A DNA stretch of 64,000 nt from Candidatus Heimdallarchaeota archaeon (GCA_016839875.1 JAEOTK010000223.1:1-64000); one strand, 5' to 3'. Shown: positions 34,058 through 43,568, numbered from the stretch's first letter. The notes: generated by a model not told the origin, from the sequence alone. Made by a program: numbers and translations.

Positions 34058-35368
34058 CTATTCAACCCCTTTCTGAATCAGCTCTTTCCTCTTGAAGCCA
34101 TATTCTAGTCCATCTTTAATTACATCTGCCATGATTTTCTGATTTCCAACAACTATGTGCAAATCTTTCAAAGGTTCTGGTGTTTCTCGTTTTGCCTTTT
34201 CATAAAATGCCCGAGCAGCAGCTAAATCTGTACCTACCATTCTGCCAAATACAGGAATCATTCTTTTTTTCTTCATGTATCTATCTCTTAAAGACATAAT
34301 TAAACCTTGAATAAAGATATCACAGCTAGAAATACCACCGAATCTGCTTGTTATAATTAAATCAGTAGCTGGATGATCCATCAGTAGATGAAACATATCT
34401 GCAACTTTGCTTAGTGATGGTCCTCCTCCACTATCCATGAAATTTATAGGTACAACTTTGCCATCAAAATATCGATCTCCAACATTCACAACTTCATCGA
34501 TTGAGAAAATTCCATATCCTGCTCCTCCTGGAACCAATCCAACATATAATCTATCTTCATCCTTTACGAAGTTCTCAGGATTTTCTAGTAAATCAAGATA
34601 GGGGAAACCAATTTTGTATGCTTGCTCTTCATAGTATGTCTGTTCGGAAATGTCATGCCTTTTGCTATTTGGATCAATATCTATGGATTTTAACAAAGAG
34701 GTTTGTCTGTACAAACTATTATCATCTACTACAAACTTTGCATCTGCAGCGATAATGTTGTCATCTTTAGTGTGGATTAGAGGATTTATTTCGCAAATTT
34801 TAGCTTCGATCTTTTGGAAAGCAGAATAAAGTTTAGTTATGGTTGAGATTATTTTTGATTCTACTGCTTTTAACTTTGGATTTTTTCCTCCTAAGAAACT
34901 AGCTGCTTCTTCTGCAACACCTTCTGGTAGAGTCATTGGATTATTAGTTAATATTTTCTTCCAGATTTCTTCAGGTGTTGTTCGAGCAACTTCTTCAATA
35001 TCCACACCCCCACTTGCAGATGTAACTAGAACAATATCGAATGTTGCAGGATCTGTTGTAATTGAAAGATATATCTCACTTTCAACATCTACTGCTTCTT
35101 CTAGTAATATCTTCTCAACTGGATAACCATGAATAGTTAAACCAAATAATTCTGCTATTGCTTTCCTTGTTTCATCAATATTATTTGCTTTTTTTATTCC
35201 TCCAGCTTTACCTCTTCCTCCTATTAACACCATTGCTTTAATCATTATAGGGAAGTTTATGGTAAAATCACTCAATTCAGTTTCATTTTCTAAAACCGCA
35301 ATCTGTTTTGGAACTATCAATCCAAATTTATCAAAAATATATTTGGCTTCGTGTTCATATAATTTCAT
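34058..35368 (-). CDS. aclB: ATP-citrate lyase small subunit (ATP-grasp, succinyl-CoA synthetase beta-like)
   Basis: The 436-residue partner of the large subunit is an ATP-grasp protein: KLYEHEAKYIFDKFGLIVPK at the start, the ATP-site segment AMVLIGGRGKAGGI, EINPLIH with metal/nucleotide ligands, and the C-terminal GGISSCDIFIQGLI with VGTDLAAARAF. It corresponds to the N-terminal part of animal ACLY. An AAGGGG ribosome binding site lies ahead of the ATG. Upstream neighbours are two aconitase-type genes and IDH, which places it in citrate metabolism and not in the succinyl-CoA synthetase step. Confidence 0.9.
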   Translation of the reverse strand: MKLYEHEAKYIFDKFGLIVPKQIAVLENETELSDFTINFPIMIKAMVLIGGRGKAGGIKKANNIDETRKAIAELFGLTIHGYPVEKILLEEAVDVESEIYLSITTDPATFDIVLVTSASGGVDIEEVARTTPEEIWKKILTNNPMTLPEGVAEEAASFLGGKNPKLKAVESKIISTITKLYSAFQKIEAKICEINPLIHTKDDNIIAADAKFVVDDNSLYRQTSLLKSIDIDPNSKRHDISEQTYYEEQAYKIGFPYLDLLENPENFVKDEDRLYVGLVPGGAGYGIFSIDEVVNVGDRYFDGKVVPINFMDSGGGPSLSKVADMFHLLMDHPATDLIITSRFGGISSCDIFIQGLIMSLRDRYMKKKRMIPVFGRMVGTDLAAARAFYEKAKRETPEPLKDLHIVVGNQKIMADVIKDGLEYGFKRKELIQKGVE

Positions 35369-35378
35369 TTCTATCCCC

Positions 35379-37253
35379 TTATTTTGAATATTCTTTCCTA
35401 TAATAGCTAATTAGTCCTCCAGCATTGAAAATGCCAAGTAATTCTTTAGGTAATTTTGGAAATGTGAATGTTTGATCGCCATTAACTATCTCACCTTTTT
35501 CTAGATCAACAGTAATTGGAGAATCTCTATTGAATCTCTCAACGAATTCTGGATGAACTATGATTGGTAAACCTTGATTTATGGAAGATCTATAGAAAAT
35601 TCTAGCTACTGATTTTACAATAACTGCTTTTATTCCTGCATAAGATAAACCAACTGCAGGATGTTCTCTTGATGAACCACATCCAAAATTCGCTCCTCCA
35701 ACTAGTACATCCCCCTCTTTTATTCTAGATGCAAACGATTCATCTAAGCCTTTGAATAGATGGGGTACTATTTTCTCTCCATCAGATGATTTAATATCAT
35801 ATGTTAATCCACCAGCAAACATTAGATCAGTATTAAAATCATCAACATCACGATAATTCCAGACATTTTGATTGTATCTGTCATCATCGGAAGCAATTGT
35901 AATCTCTTTTGTTTCAGCAATTCGAGATTGGAGCTTTAATCGTGTCGTTTTTGGTTCAATCTCTGCCGATAGGTACTTTCTGGGGTCAACAATTTTTCCT
36001 TCTATTGCAGAGGAAGCAACAGTAGCTGGAGATGCTAAGAAAATGGATGATTTTTTATTACCCATTCTTCCTAGAAAATTTCTGTTTGCAGTTGATACAA
36101 CATTCCATCCATCTGCTGGTATCCCTTGTCCTTTTCCAAGACAAGGTCCGCAACTACATGATAGGATTGTTGCTCCAGCTTCAACAAGAATTTGAATAGT
36201 TCCTTCTTCCATAGCTTTGAGATAAATTTCATGAGATGCTGGTGCTACTAGGAGTTGAACTCCTGATTTTACTTTTCTTCCTTTCAATATAGATGCTGCA
36301 ATAGTTAAATCATCTAAACGTGCGTTAGTACAAGTTCCAAGAAAAGCTTGTTGAATATGTACTTCACCAATATCCTTGATTAAACTTGCATTATCTACTT
36401 GATGTGGAACAGCAACCAAAGGCTCCAAATCATCCATGTTGATTTTGAGTACTTGAATATAATTCGCATCCTTATCTGACCAAATCAAATTCTCTTTTGG
36501 AATTTTATCGTCTGTTTTATGTTTTTCTTTCAACCACTCAATTAGTATTTCATCTGGAGGAAATATTGCTGTTTTAGCTCCCATTTCAGATGCTAAGTTT
36601 GTAAGCGTCATACGTTCCGAGATACTGAGTGTTTCCACTCCTTCACCATGAAACTCAATAGCCATATAGGTAGCTCCTGCTGCACCTATAACATTCATAA
36701 TGTATAAAGCAAGGTCTTTAGCATAAACTCCAGATGGTAATTTTCCAGTTAATTCAATCATTATGGTTTCTGGTACCCTGAACCATGTTTTCCCAGTTAA
36801 CCATAAACCTGCAGTTTCTGTTCTATCTATTCCTGCAGCAAAAGCTGCAAAAGCTCCACTAGTGCAAGTGTGAGAATCAGAACCAACAATTAACATATTT
36901 GGCAATGCATGGTTTGACATTAATTGATGACAAATTCCTCTCCCTTCATCATAAAAATTAACTATTTCTTCTCTATCTACTAGTTCTCTTATACTTTGAT
37001 GATCATTTGCTATTTTTGAACTAGTAGGTGGAGAATCATGATCCAGAACAATAACTAAACGATTAGGATGCTTAATCTGTGTTCCACCCATTTTTTGAAA
37101 TGTTTTTTCAATAGATGCGGAATTATCGTGTGATAAGATAAGATCTGGTTCTGAATAAACAATATCACCAGCATTAACCTCTTGTCCTGATTTCATTGAA
37201 AATAGCTTTTCAGAATAAGTTTTTCCTTTCATTTCGAACCCTTCAAAAATCAT
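35379..37253 (-). CDS. Aconitase-family hydratase, catalytic and swivel domains fused
   Basis: A 624-residue Fe-S hydratase. The catalytic part (about 1-430) has the LVIVLDHDSPP motif, VGSDSHTCTSGAFAAFAAG and the three cluster cysteines in LGTCTNARLDD and SCSCGPCLGKG; the swivel part (about 440-624) has GGANFGCGSSREHPAVG with the catalytic serine. It most likely isomerises citrate and isocitrate, given IDH and ATP-citrate lyase next to it; homoaconitase or isopropylmalate isomerase activity cannot be excluded. The start overlaps the stop of the small subunit gene by 4 bases; the ATG eight codons in is an alternative. Confidence 0.9.
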   Translation of the reverse strand: MIFEGFEMKGKTYSEKLFSMKSGQEVNAGDIVYSEPDLILSHDNSASIEKTFQKMGGTQIKHPNRLVIVLDHDSPPTSSKIANDHQSIRELVDREEIVNFYDEGRGICHQLMSNHALPNMLIVGSDSHTCTSGAFAAFAAGIDRTETAGLWLTGKTWFRVPETIMIELTGKLPSGVYAKDLALYIMNVIGAAGATYMAIEFHGEGVETLSISERMTLTNLASEMGAKTAIFPPDEILIEWLKEKHKTDDKIPKENLIWSDKDANYIQVLKINMDDLEPLVAVPHQVDNASLIKDIGEVHIQQAFLGTCTNARLDDLTIAASILKGRKVKSGVQLLVAPASHEIYLKAMEEGTIQILVEAGATILSCSCGPCLGKGQGIPADGWNVVSTANRNFLGRMGNKKSSIFLASPATVASSAIEGKIVDPRKYLSAEIEPKTTRLKLQSRIAETKEITIASDDDRYNQNVWNYRDVDDFNTDLMFAGGLTYDIKSSDGEKIVPHLFKGLDESFASRIKEGDVLVGGANFGCGSSREHPAVGLSYAGIKAVIVKSVARIFYRSSINQGLPIIVHPEFVERFNRDSPITVDLEKGEIVNGDQTFTFPKLPKELLGIFNAGGLISYYRKEYSK

Positions 37254-37759
37254 TTGCTTTCTTTACCTAATTCCAGCAATCCACCAGCACTAATAATATC
37301 TAGAACCGGTTTAGGAATAGGTTTGCATTTTATGCTATCGCCAGTGTTTTTATTTAGAATTGTAGATGTCAAAAAATCAACTTCCAGAATATCTTGGTCA
37401 CTAATTGCGAATTCAGAAATACCGGGAGCTTCTATTAATAACAACCCTGAATTCACAGCGTTGCTATAGTATATTGGTCCAAAGGATTCACCGATTATTG
37501 CTAATATCTTATATGCAATAAAACCAGTTACTGCTTGTTGTCTTGTTGAACCTTTTCCAAAATTCTTTCCAACAATCATTATTTTGTTTTCATGATTTTC
37601 TTTTCTAAAATTTTCATATCCTGGTAAATTCCCCAAAATATGAGGTTTTATCTCTTCAGGATCATGAATAGTTAATAGTGATTGATGAAAAATCTGATCT
37701 GTGTCGATATCATCAACTCTAACTAATGTAACTCCACCACTTATTTTTTCTACTGACAT
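37250..37759 (-). CDS. Aconitase/isopropylmalate-isomerase-type small (swivel) subunit
   Basis: The 169-residue protein is a LeuD-type swivel domain: LVRVDDIDTDQIFHQSLL, then VGKNFGKGSTRQQAVTG, in which the usual GxSSR is changed to GKGSTR with the serine kept. The loop that selects the substrate in relatives (YLRx) reads QSLL here, so the substrate cannot be predicted. A GGTGATTAG immediately ahead of the ATG fixes the start. It pairs with the large subunit encoded just upstream. Confidence 0.87.
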   Translation of the reverse strand: MSVEKISGGVTLVRVDDIDTDQIFHQSLLTIHDPEEIKPHILGNLPGYENFRKENHENKIMIVGKNFGKGSTRQQAVTGFIAYKILAIIGESFGPIYYSNAVNSGLLLIEAPGISEFAISDQDILEVDFLTSTILNKNTGDSIKCKPIPKPVLDIISAGGLLELGKESK

Positions 37760-39025
37760 CTAATCACCTTTTTTTTCAGGGATAGCAATTTTTCCCTTAA
37801 TTGCTGTAGCAGCTGCTACAATAGGACTTGCTAAATAAACATCTCCTGGACCGATTTTTCCTTGGGTATTGCGATTACCTGTTGTCATGGTGACAGTTGT
37901 TTTTCCTCCAGTCAGTCCATATTGACCTTTAGCACAAGTAGAACAACCAGCTCCAAAGAAATTTCCTCCGGCTGCTAAAATTGTTGCCATTGTCCCATCA
38001 GAGTTTAGATCAACGAAATCCTCTCTTGTAGCTGGCACTATCCCAAAACGCAAGTTTTCGTGTATTTTCTTATTTTTCAATACTTCAGCTGCTTGTTGAA
38101 TGTCTATTGCTGAACCATTTGTACAAGATCCAATCACAATTGAATTAATCTCAGTCCCCAATACTTCTTCTATTGGTTTTACATTATGTGGATGGGGGGG
38201 ACAAGCAACATGAATTCCTAGATCTTGTATGTCTATTTCAAGCTCATCAGAATAGTTTGCATCTGCATCAGCTTTGATTGTTTTCGTTTCAAGATTAAGT
38301 TGTTTATAATATTCAGATATAACTTCATCAGGGGGAACAAATCCTATAACTCCTGATGCCTCGGTTATTAAAGAGCATAAAGTGACTCTATCTTCAACAC
38401 TAAGCTTTGAAATTATAGGTCCATAAAATTCAACAGCTTTTCCTGTTATTCCATACTCGTGTAGCTGTTTGAGAACATATAATGCAAGATCTTTCGAAGT
38501 AGTAGGCCATTTGTACTCTCCTTTAAGAACTACTTTTATGGTTTCTGGGATTTTAATCCAGGATTTACCTGTTTTAATTGAGAATGCAAGCATTACGTCT
38601 CCCGCACCTTGACCAAGAATTCCTAATGCCCCTAAGATGTTATAATGGCTATCAGCTCCAAAAGCAATATCTCCTGGTTTTGCATATCCCCTGCGAAATA
38701 GTAAATGAGAACCTATACCTGATCCCAAATCTGTAACTTCAATATCGTGTTCTTTAGCAAAAACACGAATTTTTTCTTGGTCTATTGCATGTTTTGGGTC
38801 ATTTCCATAAGGATAACAATCAGGGGTGAAAATTATTTTACTATTATCAAAAGTTTTGGAACCAGGGTAATTTTTCTGAAATAAATCAATTACTTGTGGT
38901 CCTGCGTAGTCTCTTGCAGTAACTAAATCTAGATCTATCCATAAGATATTTCCAGGATATATCTCCTCATCAGATACATCAGAGTGCGATTTGATAATTT
39001 TTTCAATTAAAGTGAAGCCTACCAT
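37760..39025 (-). CDS. Aconitase/isopropylmalate-isomerase-type large subunit
   Basis: The 421-residue protein is a LeuC-type Fe-S hydratase subunit, with IFTPDCYPYGNDP where relatives have a DHxxP motif, IAFGADSHYNILGALGILG, and cluster cysteines in IGSCTNGSAIDIQ and GAGCSTCAKGQYG. Together with the swivel subunit it forms a second, split hydratase in the same operon as a fused one. It may act on isocitrate, isopropylmalate or homocitrate-type compounds; no isopropylmalate synthase lies nearby. Confidence 0.88.
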   Translation of the reverse strand: MVGFTLIEKIIKSHSDVSDEEIYPGNILWIDLDLVTARDYAGPQVIDLFQKNYPGSKTFDNSKIIFTPDCYPYGNDPKHAIDQEKIRVFAKEHDIEVTDLGSGIGSHLLFRRGYAKPGDIAFGADSHYNILGALGILGQGAGDVMLAFSIKTGKSWIKIPETIKVVLKGEYKWPTTSKDLALYVLKQLHEYGITGKAVEFYGPIISKLSVEDRVTLCSLITEASGVIGFVPPDEVISEYYKQLNLETKTIKADADANYSDELEIDIQDLGIHVACPPHPHNVKPIEEVLGTEINSIVIGSCTNGSAIDIQQAAEVLKNKKIHENLRFGIVPATREDFVDLNSDGTMATILAAGGNFFGAGCSTCAKGQYGLTGGKTTVTMTTGNRNTQGKIGPGDVYLASPIVAAATAIKGKIAIPEKKGD

Positions 39026-39150
39026 TTCTTACATTTTCTCAAACTAAAAAGAGGGTAATAAGGATATCTCTATGTGTTTACAACATACAATTTCTATTGT
39101 TAAAATATAAAAGAAAAAGCAAGAAAAATAAAGGAAAAAAAGGATTATCT

Positions 39151-40287
39151 CTAATTCATTTCTTTAATTTTTTCACAGATGGCATCCGCCATTCCAGTTG
39201 TTGTAGTGTCTCCACCCATGTCATAGGTTCTATGAATACCTTCTAAAATGACCTTTGCAACTGCTTCATCAATTTTCTTAGCCATTTCTTTTTCTCCAAG
39301 CCAATCTAGCATCATTTTCGCAGCAAGTATTTGGGCTATTGGATTTACTTTATTCATACCAATATATTTTGGAGCTGATCCATGAGTTGGTTCGAAAACC
39401 GCAAAATTCTCTCCAATATTTCCAGAACAAGCGAATCCAAGACCCCCTATTAGTTGAGCTGCTAAATCAGATACAATGTCCCCAAACATATTTGAAGCAA
39501 CTAGCACCCCATAATTTTGTGGATTTTTAACTAACCACATGGCCATTGCATCAATGTTGGTTTCCCATAATTCTAAATTTTCATATCCTTTGACAAGTTT
39601 TCTGGCTTCTCTTATCATCAATCCACTAGTTTCTCTAATTACATTTGGTTTTTCGACAACAGTGACAGTAGGATAATCAAATTCTTTAGCATAATCCATG
39701 CTTGCTTTTAGAATCCTTTGAACTCCACCTCTAGTGAAAATTCTTGTGGATATTGCGACATCTTCAAGATTAGCATCTGCAAATCTTTTTGCTTTTGGAT
39801 GATTTTCTACAAAAGTTTTCATCACTTCTTCTGGTACAGGATGCCATTCTATTCCAACATAGAGTCCTTCAGTATTTTCTCGAAAGACAACTAAATCAAT
39901 ATCATCTCTATAATTTAGAGGATTACCAGGATATGCTTTGCAAGGGCGTAAATTGACATATAGATCGAATAATTGTCTCAATTTAACAATTGGGCTGAAA
40001 TAAACAAGTCCCTTATCTTGCAATTCTGGAGCTAATTCTTTTGCTGCTTCTTCTTTTGGTTTTGATGTAATTGCTGAAAAAAGAGAGCAATCTGAATTCT
40101 TCAATAACTCAATTGTTCTATCGGGTAGAGGATTTCCTTCTTTACACCAGAATTCCCATCCAATATCTCCATATGTATATTCAGCTTTTTCACTAAAGCC
40201 AACAGTATCAAGAACCTTGATAGCTGCTTCTGTTACATCTACTCCTACACCATCACCAGGTAAAACTGCGATTTTATACTTCTTCAT
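39151..40287 (-). CDS. Isocitrate/isopropylmalate-dehydrogenase-family enzyme, probably isocitrate dehydrogenase
   Basis: The 378-residue protein begins YKIAVLPGDGVGVDV and has VNLRPCKAYPGNPL, VVFRENTEGLYVGIEW, the metal-binding VASNMFGDIVSDLAAQLIGG and FEPTHGSAPKY. These are the beta-decarboxylating dehydrogenase motifs. The aconitase and ATP-citrate lyase neighbours argue for isocitrate over isopropylmalate. The ATG at 40287 is chosen because GGTG lies eight bases upstream; a longer frame to 40326 lacks support. It is the promoter-proximal gene of the six-gene carbon module. Confidence 0.88.
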   Translation of the reverse strand: MKKYKIAVLPGDGVGVDVTEAAIKVLDTVGFSEKAEYTYGDIGWEFWCKEGNPLPDRTIELLKNSDCSLFSAITSKPKEEAAKELAPELQDKGLVYFSPIVKLRQLFDLYVNLRPCKAYPGNPLNYRDDIDLVVFRENTEGLYVGIEWHPVPEEVMKTFVENHPKAKRFADANLEDVAISTRIFTRGGVQRILKASMDYAKEFDYPTVTVVEKPNVIRETSGLMIREARKLVKGYENLELWETNIDAMAMWLVKNPQNYGVLVASNMFGDIVSDLAAQLIGGLGFACSGNIGENFAVFEPTHGSAPKYIGMNKVNPIAQILAAKMMLDWLGEKEMAKKIDEAVAKVILEGIHRTYDMGGDTTTTGMADAICEKIKEMN

Positions 40288-40318
40288 TATGAATACACCT
40301 TTCTTTACTTTTAAACCC

Positions 40319-40876
40319 CTATTCAAAGATTTTCTTTATTGGAGAAAAGCAGAGGAAATCAACACGATGAATTATATCGACTTCTGGAAATCTATTGATT
40401 TGATCTCCTTCTTTACTATGGAAGACGATTGCTTGTCGAACTATCATTGGAAGATTAAATTCAAATACAATTTCCAATCCCATGGCAGGATGTCGTATTC
40501 TCTTCCCTTCGGTTGTTTGAACAATTTTACCAGATGCGTCCTTTTCATACTCTATGAATTTTCCAACATCGTGAAGCAATGCTCCTGCTATCAGTTCATC
40601 TCTATTCAACTTATCTCCCAATCCTAATGTCTCATAAATTGCGTATGTTTTGATACAAAGCTGGGTTACAGCTCGAATATGGTCCACTAATGTTATTTTG
40701 GGAGTTAAATCTTGAGATATCAGCTGTGGTATTAGAAGAGTAGCCGGGATAAATTGAAGGTCTTTTTCTTCCCATCCTCCTAACTTAATTGCTTTTTCAA
40801 GTGATTTAAGTACTTTATCACGTAATTCTTCATCATTTACTTCTTTCAATTCAGGAAATATGTTCTCAATCTCCAA
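40319..40876 (-). CDS. HD-domain protein
   Basis: The 185-residue protein has the HD phosphohydrolase metal site: the histidine in VDHIRAVTQLC, the HD pair in GALLHDVGKFIEY, histidines in KRIRHPAMG and AIVFHSKEG, and the final aspartate in IHRVDFLC. HD proteins hydrolyse nucleotides or phosphomonoesters; the substrate is unknown. It has a TTG start backed by GAGGT seven bases upstream. It lies just upstream of the IDH gene on the same strand. Confidence 0.82.
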   Translation of the reverse strand: MEIENIFPELKEVNDEELRDKVLKSLEKAIKLGGWEEKDLQFIPATLLIPQLISQDLTPKITLVDHIRAVTQLCIKTYAIYETLGLGDKLNRDELIAGALLHDVGKFIEYEKDASGKIVQTTEGKRIRHPAMGLEIVFEFNLPMIVRQAIVFHSKEGDQINRFPEVDIIHRVDFLCFSPIKKIFE

Positions 40877-41002
40877 TATGATTACCTCATGCTTGTTTTA
40901 ACTCAATTCAAATTTAAGAATTGATTTTAAGTAAGTGATTAGATAAAATAAATAAGACTTTTGCTAACTACCAACTTTTTATCCCCTACTCAACCCGAAA
41001 TA

Positions 41003-41395
41003 CTACTGTGCTTCTTGTCCAAAGAGTTCTAAACGATTATCTCCCCTTAAAGCAATCACAGCTAAACCTCTTTTCCTTAATTTCGAACGGAGCTCAGAAT
41101 CATTTGTTGCTACAATTGCACTATATTTTTCTGCCAGTCTTTCAAGTTCTGAATCTGCATTTCCATCTATTTCTGAATCTAAAATTTCAAAGCTTTTGGC
41201 AAGTTGTTGTGCAAATATCGCTTTTTGCTTGAGAGAAGTTTTTCCCTTCTCTTCAAGTTTCTCTAATTCAACTAAAACTATACGTGGTACAACTATAGTA
41301 AAAGAAGAAGAAATAATCCTCTCTAATTCCAAAGTTAAGTTAATCTTTTTTTCTAGGGGTAACATTAACATGCTAGAATCAAGTATTACTAACAT
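41003..41395 (-). CDS. PIN-domain ribonuclease (Fcf1/VapC9-like)
   Basis: The protein has the acidic PIN residues in LVILDSSMLM, VLVELEKLEE and VATNDSELRSKLRKRG, giving a divalent-metal RNase site. Lone PIN proteins next to aIF2-gamma are widespread in archaea and resemble the rRNA-processing factor Fcf1/Utp24; it is not part of an evident toxin-antitoxin pair. I take the ATG at 41395 because GGTGAT lies eight bases before it (from GGTG); the frame can also start at 41413, overlapping the aIF2-gamma stop. Confidence 0.82.
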   Translation of the reverse strand: MLVILDSSMLMLPLEKKINLTLELERIISSSFTIVVPRIVLVELEKLEEKGKTSLKQKAIFAQQLAKSFEILDSEIDGNADSELERLAEKYSAIVATNDSELRSKLRKRGLAVIALRGDNRLELFGQEAQ

Positions 41396-41412
41396 GTGAT
41401 TATCACCAAACA

Positions 41413-42720
41413 TTAATCTAAAATTTCACCAACGCCAATTAAACGAAATCTGCCAGAAATTCTTCGAGATATTGCAATTCTACTATTCTGTTGAGCTGCT
41501 ACTTCTCTACTCAATTTAATTTTAGCTTCTTTTCCTTTAATTTCTGTTATGACACCAGCTGTTTTAGCTGTTCCAACATTAAGCATTAGTGTTTCTCCTT
41601 GAGCTAATGGCTGAACTTTAGTTATTTCCTCAGATCCTACTACAAATTCCATTAGACGGACTGAAAGTGATAAAGTTGAACGAATTGGAGGAGCATGATC
41701 CGGATTTGTTATTATATTTCCTGCCATTTTATCTGCCTTGACAAATGAAGGGTCTAGTTCTGTTCCTATTCCAACCAATCCACCTGAATGTGCACTTTTT
41801 ACTAGTCCTTGTTCTCCTATTGAAATGCTTACAACTTTTGTTTTAATTGGAACATACACGCTTTTGTTGCTCTTTTTTACTGTGATTCCTGGAACAATTT
41901 CTATCTCCTCACCTACTTTTATTTGTCCTTGAATTATGGTACCACCTAAAGCACCACCTTTAAGCTTAGCAGGTTTTGTTCCGGGTCTATTAATATCAAA
42001 AGATCTTGCGATATGCATTTCCAAGGGACTGTCTATATCTAGTTCTGGTGTTGGTATGTTTTTTTCGATTTCACAAATAAGAACATCAAGATTTGCTTTG
42101 TGCATAGCACTGATTGGAATTATAGGAGCGTTTTCTGCGATGGTTCCTTTAGTAAAATCTTGAATTTCTTTGTAATTTCTTTTAGCTTCTTCTTCTGAAA
42201 CAAGTTCAATTTTATTCTGAGCAATTACGATATTAGGGATTTGCAAGATTTCCATGGCTGCAAGATGTTCTCTTGTTTGAGGTTGAGGACATCTGGAATT
42301 AGCTGCGATTAGAAGAATAGCACCATTCATTAGAGTAGCTCCTGATAACAATGTTGCCATCAGAACTTCATGTCCTGGGCAATCTACAAAAGATACTCTC
42401 CTTAGAAATTTAGAAGGAGTTCCACATTTTGGACATTTTTCATCAATTGTGTATGCATCAGGTTCAGGACATTTAGGACATTTTCGAAACTCTGTATCAG
42501 CATAACCCAATCGAATTGAAATTCCTCGTTTTAGCTCCTCAGAATGATCATCTGGGAATTTTCCTGTTAATGCTTGTACCAAGGTTGATTTACCATTATC
42601 AACATGTCCAATAGTACCAATATTGACAACAGGTTGCCTTATTTTGGCATCTTCTTTTTTTTCCTTTTCTGGTTTAGAAGTTGCTTTTTCTTCTTTCACA
42701 GGGGAATCTTGTTTGCTCAT
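41413..42720 (-). CDS. eif2g: Translation initiation factor aIF2 gamma subunit
   Basis: The gamma subunit of the factor that delivers initiator tRNA to the small subunit. It has a charged N-terminal extension of about 30 residues, then G1 as NIGTIGHVDNGKST, the G3 DCPGHE in FVDCPGHEVLMATLL, the G4 IAQNKIEL (NKxE) and a zinc knuckle (CPKCPEPDAYTIDEKCPKC). The histidine usually found after GHVD in G1 is asparagine. Domains 2 and 3 follow. The ATG at 42720 is chosen because GAGGA lies upstream; the TTG at 42741 is the alternative. The PIN gene is its downstream partner. Confidence 0.97.
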   Translation of the reverse strand: MSKQDSPVKEEKATSKPEKEKKEDAKIRQPVVNIGTIGHVDNGKSTLVQALTGKFPDDHSEELKRGISIRLGYADTEFRKCPKCPEPDAYTIDEKCPKCGTPSKFLRRVSFVDCPGHEVLMATLLSGATLMNGAILLIAANSRCPQPQTREHLAAMEILQIPNIVIAQNKIELVSEEEAKRNYKEIQDFTKGTIAENAPIIPISAMHKANLDVLICEIEKNIPTPELDIDSPLEMHIARSFDINRPGTKPAKLKGGALGGTIIQGQIKVGEEIEIVPGITVKKSNKSVYVPIKTKVVSISIGEQGLVKSAHSGGLVGIGTELDPSFVKADKMAGNIITNPDHAPPIRSTLSLSVRLMEFVVGSEEITKVQPLAQGETLMLNVGTAKTAGVITEIKGKEAKIKLSREVAAQQNSRIAISRRISGRFRLIGVGEILD

Positions 42721-42938
42721 TAATTTTTCCTCGTTATTCAATAGTAAACTTTGTGTATAATTTTGATAGTTTACATATTAAGACTGTATTTTCACCAGAT
42801 GTTGTATATCAAAAACTTTGTGTTTCGTTTGTTATGATATTCATCTGATTCCTCTGAAGAATATGAGTAATAGAGGATATTTTTCTTTAGAAGAGCATAT
42901 TTACAATTTAAATAAGAAATATCTTTGCAATAAGTATG

Positions 42939-42948
42939 TTTAAAAATA
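42939..42948 (+). promoter_or_regulatory. TATA-like box for the Rpo7-Spt4-eS24-eS31 operon
   Basis: TTTAAAAATA lies about 50 bases before the Rpo7 start, giving a predicted transcription start near 42972 and a short leader that contains GAGATGAT (42979-42986) as ribosome binding site. The rest of the 42721-42992 spacer is A/T-rich and should hold the opposite promoter of aIF2-gamma. Confidence 0.4.
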
Positions 42949-42992
42949 ATTGGACAGAACCAGCAATGTAGAAGAAAAGAGATGATTTTATC

Positions 42993-43568
42993 GTGTATTA
43001 CAGCGTAAATGTTCGAGATACATTGAGAGTTCCACCAAACAGGTTTGATGAGGACCTATCTCATGTTCTTGCTGAAATAGCTAGAGATAGCTTTGAAGGG
43101 AAAATTGATCCTGATTTAGGTTTTATAGTTGCTGTTACAGGAATAGATGAAATCTATCAAGGTAAGTTGATTTCTGGAGATGGAGGAGCTTATTATGAAA
43201 CTGATTTTGGATTACTATGCTATCTTCCAGAAATTGGTGAAGTAGTTTCAGGTGAGGTTGTTGAATGTGTTGATTTTGGAGCATTTGTCAGAATTGGAAC
43301 AATCGATGCACTTTGCCATGTATCCCAAATAGCAGATGATTATTTCCGTTACATACCAAAGAACGCAGTACTCCGTGGAGATAAATCAAAACGTGATTTA
43401 TTAGTTAATACTCGTGTAAGAGCTAGAGTGATTGCTGTAAGCATTGGTAAATCGGCTATTCGTGTAGGTTTAAGCATGAGACAAAGTTCTCTTGGAGCCA
43501 ACGAATGGATTGAAGAGTGGAAAAAAGAGTTAAAGGGTAAAGGTTCTGCCAAAAAGGAGGATTCATAG
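42993..43568 (+). CDS. rpo7: RNA polymerase subunit Rpo7 (RpoE1, Rpb7 homologue)
   Basis: Rpo7 forms the stalk of archaeal RNA polymerase with Rpo4 and binds nascent RNA. The 191-residue protein has the N-terminal tip/neck region (VNVRDTLRVPPNRFDEDL) and a C-terminal S1/OB domain (VSGEVVECVDFGAFVRIG, LCHVSQIADDYF). It starts with GTG behind GAGATGAT. The stop abuts the Spt4 gene start, showing tight coupling. Confidence 0.95.
   Translation: MYYSVNVRDTLRVPPNRFDEDLSHVLAEIARDSFEGKIDPDLGFIVAVTGIDEIYQGKLISGDGGAYYETDFGLLCYLPEIGEVVSGEVVECVDFGAFVRIGTIDALCHVSQIADDYFRYIPKNAVLRGDKSKRDLLVNTRVRARVIAVSIGKSAIRVGLSMRQSSLGANEWIEEWKKELKGKGSAKKEDS

Noticed and set aside
37250..39025. Reading the split hydratase as leucine-pathway LeuC/LeuD
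   Set aside because: No isopropylmalate synthase or other leucine gene is nearby and the substrate loop differs; left as aconitase/isopropylmalate-isomerase type.
41003..41395. PIN protein as a VapC toxin
   Set aside because: No antitoxin-sized gene is adjacent; it follows aIF2-gamma, a conserved archaeal arrangement that points to a housekeeping RNase.
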